A stretch of 64,000 nucleotides of DNA, taken from CAWCDJ01 sp963794265. GTDB lineage: Bacteria > Acidobacteriota > Terriglobia > Bryobacterales > Bryobacteraceae. The notes beneath the pieces were generated by a model. The model saw only the letters and a list, made by a program, of their open reading frames with translations. It did not search any database and was not told where the DNA came from. The stretch's first letter is position 1, and each line of letters starts with the position of its first letter. Where the stretch lies: NCBI GenBank assembly GCA_963794265.1, contig CAWCDJ010000003.1, positions 1,550,001 to 1,614,000 on the forward strand. The letters are read 5' to 3'. This document shows, piece after piece, positions 24,658 to 32,747 of the stretch. Both the position numbers and the translations under genes were made by a program.

Positions 24658-27459
24658 CTATCGCGACGCCACCTGAAGAACCGTCACCGATTGCGGCGGA
24701 AACGTGAAATAAAATGCCGTCGAAAGCCCGGTGATCGCCCTTTCACCTGGCACGACGTTTCCGGGGTGTCCGGCACTGTAGCAACTCCGGCCCGGGCCCT
24801 CCGCCTGCCGCGCCCAATGCAGGCGCGGATCGAGGTCCTCACCGTTGTTCGCGTCCAGGCAGTCGGCAGTCAACTGCCACTCCTTGCCGCTGGATGCGGG
24901 CTGGAATCCCTCGATTTTGATCGATGTTGACAGAGAATTGTCGAATCCGCGATTCACGGCGATCAGCGTGAGCCGCGAGCCGGAGTCGTCGAGGCTGCTG
25001 ACGGCGTCGAGGTAGGGCGTATTCGATGCCGCCGCCACTGATCCGATCGCCGGCGACCGGAACCCCGGGCTGCCGACCCCGGTCTCAATCAACCGCGACC
25101 CCATGTGCTGGTGGTAAAGCTGGAGCACCTCGAAGGTGGGCTTGGCTTCGCCGTTCGGATACAACCAGCCCATGTAGTTGTTCTCCGTCAGTTTCAGGTA
25201 GGTCGCCATCTCGACGCGCGGGGATCGGAGGAACACGTTAAAGATGCTGGCCGCGTACAATGCGGAACCCAACGTTTTGGTGTGGCCCGTCCACACGCTG
25301 CCCACTTCGGCCGCAAACAGCGGTCCCCACTCGGTGACAGCGAGGCCGGTTCGCTTCGAAGCCCCTCCGTTGGCGTCGAGTTGCGCTGAGAGGCTTGCGA
25401 GGTTCTGCTCGGCTTGGGCGGGAAAGGCCAGCATCGCCCTGTAGACATCGAAAAACCGCAACCCGGGTGTAGTCCCTACCAGGGGGGCGTACCCGTTGTG
25501 TATGGAAAGGAAACTGATCTTTGGGGCCGCCGCGCCCAACAGGCGGACATCCCAGTCGTCGTCCTGCAGCAGCCGATAGGCACCGAAATTCGAGCCCCCG
25601 ATAGCGCCGACCACGATGCTGGGATCCACGGCTTTCATGGCCGCGGCGAATTCAAGGAAGCGTCTCGCGTACTCATCCGGTGTGAGATAGGAATTCGGCA
25701 GGCCGGCGGAGCGGTTGTTGATGTACTGCTCGTTTCCGATCTCCCAGTACTTGACGTGGTACGGCGCACCCGAGCCGTTCTTTGCCCGCTCCGGATTCAC
25801 GGGACGATTGCAGTACGCCACCCAATCCGCCGCTTCCCTGGCATCGCCTTCCGCAATGTTGACGGTGATCAGCGGCTCGGCTCCCACGAGGCGGCACAGC
25901 TTAATGAATTCGTCCGTCCCGAAGACCAGTTTCGAACTCTCCGGATCCAGAACATGAGGACGAACCGGGCGCGAAGAAACCGGGCCGATACTGTCGCGCC
26001 AGTGAAAGTGGTCTGCAAGCCCGCCGCCCGGATACCGAATGACGGACACGCCGGCCTCGCGCATGCGCCGCACAATTTCCGGGCGCGGCTGGTTCGTGCT
26101 CGAATCCCAGATGCCGTTACCGTTGCGCACCCATTCGACATTCGTTCCATAAAGCCCGGCCGGAATGTTACGCAGGACCTTCGCGGCATTGATTCGGATG
26201 GAAGCTTCCACGGCCGGATTTGGTCCGCGCGGGCGGTCGGGGCGCGGCGCCTGCTGTTCGCGGACGAATAGGTCGCCGAAACAGGCGTGCCCGGTAGTGG
26301 TGTTGGTGGTCACAGCGAAGAGCAGGCGGTCGGCGTTCCCGGGAACAACCAGCACGTTCTCCTGGGTTACGAAGGCTGGCGACGGAACCGACTGCGTGAA
26401 CGTCACGTTCCCAACGGGGTGGTCTCCGGCAATCGCGAACAAGTGCACGAATCCGGTCCCACCCTGAGCCACTCTGATAGACGCCCGCACGTCCAGGTGC
26501 TTCCCCCTGTAGGGTACGGCTGAGAAGATCTGCGCCAGCCCGAATGGTTTTGCCTTGTCGGAGTTTCGGAAGTTGGGGGTAAGGCAGAGCGCGGCTTGTC
26601 CTGCTCCGGGTCCGGCGGGATCGACAATGACAGACCCCTTGGGCGCGAGCGCAGGGTCGAGCAGCCATGAATCGGGAACCTTCCCCGAGGTGACCCGGAA
26701 CTCCGGATTTTGAATCAGGTTTGGGCCCACAGGGCCCTCCGCAGGTGCCGCTACGGGCGCAACCGTGGCAGGGCCGGAAGTCACGGCCAAAGGCGGCAGC
26801 GTGGCCGTAGGCAGATTGGCGGGAACGGCGCTTCGCGAGGGCGTTGCCGCAGTTGGAGCATTCGGGTCTGCTACGAAGACCCCGATATCGCTGAAGCATG
26901 CTGAACCCGCCGTGGAACCGGTCGAGATCAGAAAAAAGAGCTGATCGGTGCTGGGCGGCACCGTGAGTGCATCCTGTTGCGTTGCAAAACCCGCTCCGGC
27001 CAAGGTTCGAGAGATCGTGGCCCGCGCGACCGGCCGACCGTGGGAGAGGGCAAACAGATGGGCGTAAGCCGTAGCGCCTCCGGACACTATCATGGATGCC
27101 TGCACCAGAAGTTTATGGCCCAGGAAAGGCTCGGGGTAGATCATCTGTGCCAGTGCGAACGGCTTGCCGCGATCGTTATTCCGGGCATTGGGAATCAGGC
27201 ACAGGGATCTTGTTCCGGTGATGGCGCCTTCGGGGGCTATCCGGATTGAGCCTTTTTGGGCGAGCGCGGAATCGAAGTACCAGAAATCCGGCAGACCTTT
27301 CGTGACCTTGCGAAAATCCGGATTGACCACCAGATTGACTGTCTGAGGAGGCACCTGTACCAGAGTTTGCGACCAGGTGTGTCCTGCCAGCCATAGACCT
27401 GCGAAGATGGCGGCCACCGGCAGCGCGACAGCCCACCTGGTTCGGGCAGCGCGGCTCAT
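24658..27459 (-). CDS. Secreted GH51-like alpha-L-arabinofuranosidase-type hydrolase with two repeated N-terminal domains
   Basis: The 933-residue protein has an N-terminal membrane anchor or signal, then two copies of a carbohydrate-binding-like module starting NLVVNPDFRKVTKGLPDFWY and NLIQNPEFRVTSGKVPDSWL (about 160 residues each, similar motifs GSIRIAPEGA/GSVIVDPAGP and SLCLIPNARNNDRGKPF/ALCLTPNFRNSDKAKPF). A GH51-like TIM barrel follows: LYGTNVEW, RYPGGGLADHFHWRDSIG, WEIGNEQY (acid/base Glu) and, about 130 residues later, TEWGPLF (probable nucleophile). It ends with a beta domain. Between glycosyltransferase and polymerase genes it may trim or release the polymer. The substrate is not shown. 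Confidence 0.8.
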   Translation of the reverse strand: MSRAARTRWAVALPVAAIFAGLWLAGHTWSQTLVQVPPQTVNLVVNPDFRKVTKGLPDFWYFDSALAQKGSIRIAPEGAITGTRSLCLIPNARNNDRGKPFALAQMIYPEPFLGHKLLVQASMIVSGGATAYAHLFALSHGRPVARATISRTLAGAGFATQQDALTVPPSTDQLFFLISTGSTAGSACFSDIGVFVADPNAPTAATPSRSAVPANLPTATLPPLAVTSGPATVAPVAAPAEGPVGPNLIQNPEFRVTSGKVPDSWLLDPALAPKGSVIVDPAGPGAGQAALCLTPNFRNSDKAKPFGLAQIFSAVPYRGKHLDVRASIRVAQGGTGFVHLFAIAGDHPVGNVTFTQSVPSPAFVTQENVLVVPGNADRLLFAVTTNTTTGHACFGDLFVREQQAPRPDRPRGPNPAVEASIRINAAKVLRNIPAGLYGTNVEWVRNGNGIWDSSTNQPRPEIVRRMREAGVSVIRYPGGGLADHFHWRDSIGPVSSRPVRPHVLDPESSKLVFGTDEFIKLCRLVGAEPLITVNIAEGDAREAADWVAYCNRPVNPERAKNGSGAPYHVKYWEIGNEQYINNRSAGLPNSYLTPDEYARRFLEFAAAMKAVDPSIVVGAIGGSNFGAYRLLQDDDWDVRLLGAAAPKISFLSIHNGYAPLVGTTPGLRFFDVYRAMLAFPAQAEQNLASLSAQLDANGGASKRTGLAVTEWGPLFAAEVGSVWTGHTKTLGSALYAASIFNVFLRSPRVEMATYLKLTENNYMGWLYPNGEAKPTFEVLQLYHQHMGSRLIETGVGSPGFRSPAIGSVAAASNTPYLDAVSSLDDSGSRLTLIAVNRGFDNSLSTSIKIEGFQPASSGKEWQLTADCLDANNGEDLDPRLHWARQAEGPGRSCYSAGHPGNVVPGERAITGLSTAFYFTFPPQSVTVLQVASR

Positions 27460-28478
27460 GCCTGACGATCCCTGAGTTGCGGCCGGCCCGCGGAAACAAA
27501 TGCCCGCGCCGCTCTCTCGACGGCATCGTAGCCCGGCCCGAAGAGTCCGGGCACAAACAGGTGCCAGAGTTCGCGATCCCGAACGCGCCGGTTTTTCTGG
27601 ACGAACCGGCGTCGAGCCAGAGTCTCACGCAAGTGCACAATATTCCACCAAAGGGCGCTGAACTTCACCCCCCGCGGTGGCTTGGCGATGGCATTTGCTA
27701 TCGATAGAACGACATAGGGCGCTACATAGCGCAGCAGGCTTACCAGTTCGTAATTCACGAGTGCCGAACGAATGCGATTTCGCCAGATCAGGTGCACCTG
27801 ACCCCTGTTCCGGACGGCGGGATCGGGCGTGGCATGGGGGCGGTGCGCGGCAACCGCGGCCGGGTTGCTGATCACGGCGAAGCCGAACAGATTGGCGCGC
27901 CATCCAAAATCGGCATCTTCGTGATATCCGTACAGATCGACGTCGAACGCGCCCATCCGCTCGATCACCTCGCGCCGGACGGCGATGGCGCTCGTGTTTG
28001 CCCAAAGGCATCGAACAGGCTCCGTAAAGGCATCGGCCGGCTCGCCGATGGCGCCATCCCAACCCACGCCAAAGCGGTTCATCACGCCGTACGCGGTATG
28101 CATCATCCCGGGGACCGGCGCATAGAGCAGTTTGCCGCACAGCACTCCGGCTTCGGGATGGGCTTCGAAAAACCGAATCTGCTGTTCCGTCCAGTCGCTC
28201 TCCAGAGTGACGTCGCTATCCACAAAAACGATGTATCGGGCGGTTCCGAGTGTGGCCCCAATCGTCCGGCTTCCCGCAGGTCCGTCGTTGTGGTCCTTGA
28301 CGACGACCCGGACCCACGGAAACCTGGAGCGAATATACTCGGGCGTACCGTCGGACGACCGGCCATCCACCACCGTGCATGTTCGGTCGTCCACGGTCTG
28401 GCGCTCGATGCTCTCGAGCGTAGCCCCGATCGTTCTCAGGTTATTAAAGGAGCATGCTATGTAATCGACTGCAGGCAC
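27456..28478 (-). CDS. GT2-family glycosyltransferase
   Basis: The 340-residue protein shows the GT-A pattern of family 2: VDYIACSFNNLRTIGATLES at the start, VVDGRSSDGTPEYI, YIVFVDSDVTLESDWTEQQI (the DSD metal motif) and YGYHEDADFGWRANLFGF (the acceptor/catalytic ED region). It is likely a cytoplasmic rhamnosyl- or similar transferase. The 4-base overlap with the hydrolase gene downstream links their translation. Confidence 0.9.
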   Translation of the reverse strand: MPAVDYIACSFNNLRTIGATLESIERQTVDDRTCTVVDGRSSDGTPEYIRSRFPWVRVVVKDHNDGPAGSRTIGATLGTARYIVFVDSDVTLESDWTEQQIRFFEAHPEAGVLCGKLLYAPVPGMMHTAYGVMNRFGVGWDGAIGEPADAFTEPVRCLWANTSAIAVRREVIERMGAFDVDLYGYHEDADFGWRANLFGFAVISNPAAVAAHRPHATPDPAVRNRGQVHLIWRNRIRSALVNYELVSLLRYVAPYVVLSIANAIAKPPRGVKFSALWWNIVHLRETLARRRFVQKNRRVRDRELWHLFVPGLFGPGYDAVERAARAFVSAGRPQLRDRQA

Positions 28479-28497
28479 GCGCGTCCGCTCCCGAATC

Positions 28498-30759
28498 CTA
28501 GGAACACCAGCGGTAGATCAGACCGGGGATTGGATACCGGCGCTGGTTCAATACGGTCCCGAAAATAGTGTAGTCGTTAACACGGGTCACATGCTCCCAC
28601 CGTTCCAGCACCTCTCGGCGCGTCGACTCTGCCCCTACCACGAGCACAAGACCACTACCCGCCAGGTTCGCAGCCGCAATCCACATCTCCGGCGGTGAAC
28701 ATCCCAAATGGATCAGTATGCGTTCGTAGTTGGGGAATTCGGTATGCAAAGACCGGATCCGTTCCGCCAGGTGACCCGGGGCGGCAGCCTTCCCGGGCAG
28801 GTACATGAGATCCAGCGATTCGCCGATGCGGATCAATTGCCCGCTTTCGGAAAGCCGGTCCACATCCTTGCCGAACACCTTCGCACAATCGCGGAATCCG
28901 TCTCCCAAAGCCGCCAGCAATGTCTTCCGTCCGAAATCGGCGCTCAGAGTATGGGCGACTCCCGCGGCGATCATTTCGGGCCGCGAGCCGGGACCGGCAC
29001 CAAACAGGCCGACCACTGCGCTCCTGGCGTACTTGCTGTCGAGTTTTGAACCTAGTTGGGCGAACTCCATGGCTCGCTCTCCCTGAGGCGGCACGAGCTT
29101 GGAACTTTTGGCATACCCGATACATCCCAGCAATTCGAACCCGCTATAACGCTCGACGTCCATCGGCGTGTGGAGAGAATGGTCCAGGGAGTCGCTCAGA
29201 ATCGCCGCACCGATGGACAGGATGAGACCTACCAGAAGGGCGGCTCCAAGAAGATAGATCTTCCGGATCCCCGACGGCAGGATCGGATCGATGGCCGGGT
29301 CTACAATCTCGATGCTGCTGATCCCCTGCGATCGGAGGACCTCGGCGGCGCGCGCCTCCATGGCGTTCCGCTCATTAAGCTTATAGGCTTCTTCGCGGAT
29401 GGACACCTCGCGGCTTAGTTGGTCGTGCGCCAACTGTATCTGGCGCAAGGCTTCGAAGCGGGCACGATAGTCGTTGTACGCCGTCCTCTGCGCCTCCAGT
29501 TGGGCCCTTTCCCCTTTGAGTTTCTGGTTGGTGTTGAGCGCTTCTTTTTCCAGGTCCAGATAAGTCGCGTTGGGTGCCGTTGTGCGGGATTGCGGCACCG
29601 ACGGCGGGGCTCCTGAGATCAACTTGTGTGCCGAAGCGATCAGTTGGTCCAGGTTCTGGATTTCCGGATGGCCATCGTCATATTTTCCGAGCTCCTTCTG
29701 ACGCTGCAGTTCCAGCGCGTCCCGGCGCTGGATCAAGACATCCAGTTCGGCGTTCCGGCTGTCGGTTTCGTTAATGACGCGCGATTTCGGCTCACTGGCG
29801 ATCTGCCCCTGCAGGATTTGCAATTGCGCCTCGGACGCCGCCACCTGGCTTTCGGAGTCTTTCACCGCCCGATCGGTATCCGAGACGTTTTGCAGGGCCA
29901 GGTGGATCTGTTCAGGAAGAGACGCCACGTCATACTTCCGGTTCAAATCGTCCAGGCGGCCCTCGAGCCCAAGAAGGTTCTGGCGGGACTCGGCGGCCTG
30001 GTTCGTGAAGAAGTAAATCTCGCGGGAGCTTTTTTCCACCGCCAACCGCCGCTCCCGGTACGCTTCCAGCAGCGTGTTCAGAATCTTGCTGGAACCCTCT
30101 CGAATGCTGGTGGTCAGGGTCGCATTCACCACGCTCGAATCTCGAACGCTCTCGACCTTTAGACCCTTCATGAGGCCGACGATCGCTATCTCCTTCGGAG
30201 AGAGCCGTTCCTTCAAGCCGGCAGCGATTTCGGCCTCGTCAAGGGCATCTCTGAGATTGCGATACGCGCGCCGCAATTCATACTTGACCCTCGGAAAGAA
30301 GTATTGCGGAACGGGTCGCTCTACGGGCTTGTCCAGTCCGAGGCTCACCACTACCTGCTCCACCAGGGCATAGCTCTTGATCAGTTCCGCTTCGGTGTTG
30401 ATATCCGGCCGCACCGCGGGCAGTACTCTGGTGGTACTCGGCGAAAGCGAGGTCCGCGGGTCAGCCGCTTCCCGGGCGAACCGGAGCATGACTCGGGCAG
30501 CGACTTCGTAGTTCGCGGGTTCGACCATCATCCACGTTACAGTGCCGAGCACCGTCGCCAGAAAGATGACCGCCACCAGGGAGATATGCCGGAAGAGAAT
30601 AGCTAGAAAATCGAGTAGCGAGCCGGAACTATCGTCGCGCCGGAAACCCGGTCTCGCCGATCCACGTTCTCGCGCCGGACGGACGTCGGTCTTCGGACTG
30701 CTGCCAAGCGACGGCCCCATCGGACTATGCCCCCTTCCCTTTCGAGGATCTGCCGGCAT
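28498..30759 (-). CDS. Wzz/GumC-type chain-length determinant with degenerate kinase-like C-terminus
   Basis: The 753-residue protein has a cytoplasmic N-terminus, first membrane segment (SLVAVIFLATVLGTVTWMMV, about 57-76), a long periplasmic coiled coil (about 200-480, AAESRQNLLGLEGRLDDLN and AEVLRSQGISSIEIVDPAIDP), and a second membrane segment (YLLGAALLVGLILSIGAAIL) preceded by the conserved PxxP (ILPSGIRK). The C-terminal 170 residues look like a bacterial tyrosine kinase, but the Walker A loop is GAGPGSRPEM (from about 584) and lacks the catalytic Lys-Ser/Thr, and there is no tyrosine cluster. It should set polymer length together with Wza. Confidence 0.9.
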   Translation of the reverse strand: MPADPRKGRGHSPMGPSLGSSPKTDVRPARERGSARPGFRRDDSSGSLLDFLAILFRHISLVAVIFLATVLGTVTWMMVEPANYEVAARVMLRFAREAADPRTSLSPSTTRVLPAVRPDINTEAELIKSYALVEQVVVSLGLDKPVERPVPQYFFPRVKYELRRAYRNLRDALDEAEIAAGLKERLSPKEIAIVGLMKGLKVESVRDSSVVNATLTTSIREGSSKILNTLLEAYRERRLAVEKSSREIYFFTNQAAESRQNLLGLEGRLDDLNRKYDVASLPEQIHLALQNVSDTDRAVKDSESQVAASEAQLQILQGQIASEPKSRVINETDSRNAELDVLIQRRDALELQRQKELGKYDDGHPEIQNLDQLIASAHKLISGAPPSVPQSRTTAPNATYLDLEKEALNTNQKLKGERAQLEAQRTAYNDYRARFEALRQIQLAHDQLSREVSIREEAYKLNERNAMEARAAEVLRSQGISSIEIVDPAIDPILPSGIRKIYLLGAALLVGLILSIGAAILSDSLDHSLHTPMDVERYSGFELLGCIGYAKSSKLVPPQGERAMEFAQLGSKLDSKYARSAVVGLFGAGPGSRPEMIAAGVAHTLSADFGRKTLLAALGDGFRDCAKVFGKDVDRLSESGQLIRIGESLDLMYLPGKAAAPGHLAERIRSLHTEFPNYERILIHLGCSPPEMWIAAANLAGSGLVLVVGAESTRREVLERWEHVTRVNDYTIFGTVLNQRRYPIPGLIYRWCS

Positions 30760-30779
30760 TCACGAACCGGGCTGCTGCG

Positions 30780-31469
30780 CTATTTTGTGGCAACTGTGTA
30801 GACATTATTGATGTTGTACGGGAACATCAGGCTGCGCGGCACCAACCCGTTCACGTACTGGTCCACGAACAGGTCGAGCTTCGCGATTCGCGTTCGCGGA
30901 AGATAGACCACGTCGAACGGCTGTAGCAGAAAATCGTTCGCCTTTCCACGGATAATCTGTTTCAGTTTCACCTGCTGGATCCTGGCTTCGTTGCGCCCTT
31001 CATAACGGAGCAGGATGGCGCCGTCCAGGGCGGCGCCGGGTTTCGCGCCCCCGCAATTGGCAAGCGCCTGCATTACCGTTAGCGGGCCCAAAAGCAAAAC
31101 AACGCCGGGCGCCTGCACCTCTCCCGTGACATAGACGCGCCGGTTGGCGAATTCGCGAACCACTACTACGGCATCGGGGTTGCGGAGAAATCGCCGGTAC
31201 GCCTTTGTAATATCGGCGCTCAGACCGGCAGGCGTTTTGCCCGCCGCACGCATTTCGCCGATCATCACCATCGAAATGTAGCCGTCGGGCCTGATGGTGA
31301 TCTTGTCATTCATGTCAGCGTTGTAACTGAACCTGACCTCGATAAGGTCGCCGCCTCCGAGGACGTAGGCCGCCTGGGCATCCGGTTGTACGACCGCGGC
31401 ATCTGTCGGCGACTTCGCCGCCCCGCAGGCAGCCAGGCAAATCAGACAGAGGAATTTACCTTTTCTCAT
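30780..31469 (-). CDS. Wza-like polysaccharide export lipoprotein
   Basis: The 229-residue protein has a lipoprotein signal (LICLAACGAA; Cys15 lipidated), then a polysaccharide export domain: YVLGGGDLIEVRFSYNADMN, KITIRPDGYISMVMIGEMRA and AYRRFLRNPDAVVVVREF. An SLBB-type domain follows (RRVYVTGEVQAPGVVLLLGP, then TVMQALANCGGA). It should form the outer-membrane or periplasmic export channel. It is small for the family, with a single SLBB repeat. The gene sits 20 bases before the chain-length gene, as is usual in these operons. Confidence 0.9.
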   Translation of the reverse strand: MRKGKFLCLICLAACGAAKSPTDAAVVQPDAQAAYVLGGGDLIEVRFSYNADMNDKITIRPDGYISMVMIGEMRAAGKTPAGLSADITKAYRRFLRNPDAVVVVREFANRRVYVTGEVQAPGVVLLLGPLTVMQALANCGGAKPGAALDGAILLRYEGRNEARIQQVKLKQIIRGKANDFLLQPFDVVYLPRTRIAKLDLFVDQYVNGLVPRSLMFPYNINNVYTVATK

Positions 31470-31472
31470 AGC

Positions 31473-32672
31473 CTATGCGCTCGCCCACCGCCGGCTATAT
31501 CCGATCGATGCGGAACGCGCGACCTCCTCGATGTAATCGTCCAGCGGCCGGGTGAAGCATTCCCACTCGAAGTGCCGGGCATGTTCCCTTCCGGCGCCGC
31601 CGATGCGGCGCACCAGGCCGGAATCGTCCGCAAGCCGTTCGAGAATGGACGAAAATGCCTCCGCAGTCGGTTCCACAAGGAACCCGGTCTTCCCGTCGAC
31701 GATCGTTTCGCGCGGCCCGCCGCGATTTACGGCAACCACCGGCTTGGCGTGGGCCATTCCCTCTATCGGGGGTAACCCGAGGTCCTCATTGAACGGCGTA
31801 TACACAACAGCGGTGCAGTTCTCGTACAGTTTCCACAACTCGGGATCCTGGGGAGATTCCAGAAATTCGATGGCCGGGCATCCGGCGGCTCGCTCCCGGA
31901 GGGCCGCAATATACGGGCGGCTCTTCCGATCCACGAATCCCGCAATTTTCAGTTTGAAGTGCGATAGATCAGGCCGCCGTTCGCGCAAAGCGAAAAAGCC
32001 GTCTATTCCCAGCTCGATGTTCTTCGTCCACATGATTCGCCCGGCAATCAGGAAATACGGTTCGTAGATGTTCGTAATCCGGGCGGAAGCGACATCGTAG
32101 CCGTGACGCAGCACTGTCATTTTCCCTGGGGGGCACAACCCGGCTCGCACGATGCGCGCGCGGGTTTCCTCGCTGTTCGGAAATATGTGGCAGTAGTTTT
32201 TCCACGCCAACCGGTCAATGGGCCGATATGCCGTCCCAGCGGCCCGAAGGATCCACCGGCGCAGCCAGGGATGACTTCTGGTCTTCAGATACCGTGCGCG
32301 GTAGTGTTCGTCGAAGAGGATTCGCAGCGGCGTGAAACAGACACAGAGGGTGGGAAGGGAATGGTTCCGGAAGGTAATCAGATCGCCAAGGCCATCGCAG
32401 AAAACAACCAGAAGGTCCTGACCCTCCAGCGGAAGCTTCTGGGTCAGGATCTTCCATGCGGCCGAGCCGGCTCCGAGAAACGTCCTCTTAACGCTTATTC
32501 TTTCAAGTTCGACGATCCGGTATTGCGCCAGCTCCGGGTAAGTGGCCTCGCGTTCGTACCGGTTAGTGATGATCGTCCAGCGATGGCGGCTACGTTTGAG
32601 CAATTCGATACAGGTTCGTTCCCCGCCGCTTTTCAAGTAGAACCACGGGTAGTAAAGAGCGATATTGGCCAT
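31473..32672 (-). CDS. GT4-family glycosyltransferase
   Basis: The 399-residue enzyme begins MANIALYYPWFYLKSGGERT (a GT-B N-terminal lobe, with the GGE.. motif) and carries the donor-lobe sequence PYFLIAGRIMWTKNIELGI. Next come VVYTPFNEDLGLPPIEGMAH with the E...E pair and KPVVAVNRGGPRETIVDGKTG. It resembles mannosyl- or rhamnosyltransferases of capsule and LPS loci. It starts 75 bases downstream of the radical SAM gene and ends 3 bases before the Wza gene start, so it belongs to the operon. Confidence 0.9.
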   Translation of the reverse strand: MANIALYYPWFYLKSGGERTCIELLKRSRHRWTIITNRYEREATYPELAQYRIVELERISVKRTFLGAGSAAWKILTQKLPLEGQDLLVVFCDGLGDLITFRNHSLPTLCVCFTPLRILFDEHYRARYLKTRSHPWLRRWILRAAGTAYRPIDRLAWKNYCHIFPNSEETRARIVRAGLCPPGKMTVLRHGYDVASARITNIYEPYFLIAGRIMWTKNIELGIDGFFALRERRPDLSHFKLKIAGFVDRKSRPYIAALRERAAGCPAIEFLESPQDPELWKLYENCTAVVYTPFNEDLGLPPIEGMAHAKPVVAVNRGGPRETIVDGKTGFLVEPTAEAFSSILERLADDSGLVRRIGGAGREHARHFEWECFTRPLDDYIEEVARSASIGYSRRWASA

Positions 32673-32747
32673 CAGTTCTCGTTTGGTCCCTGAAGAACAC
32701 GCGAAGCGGCCGCGGCAGGCCCGGCCGGCGCATTCGGTAGTGGGAAA

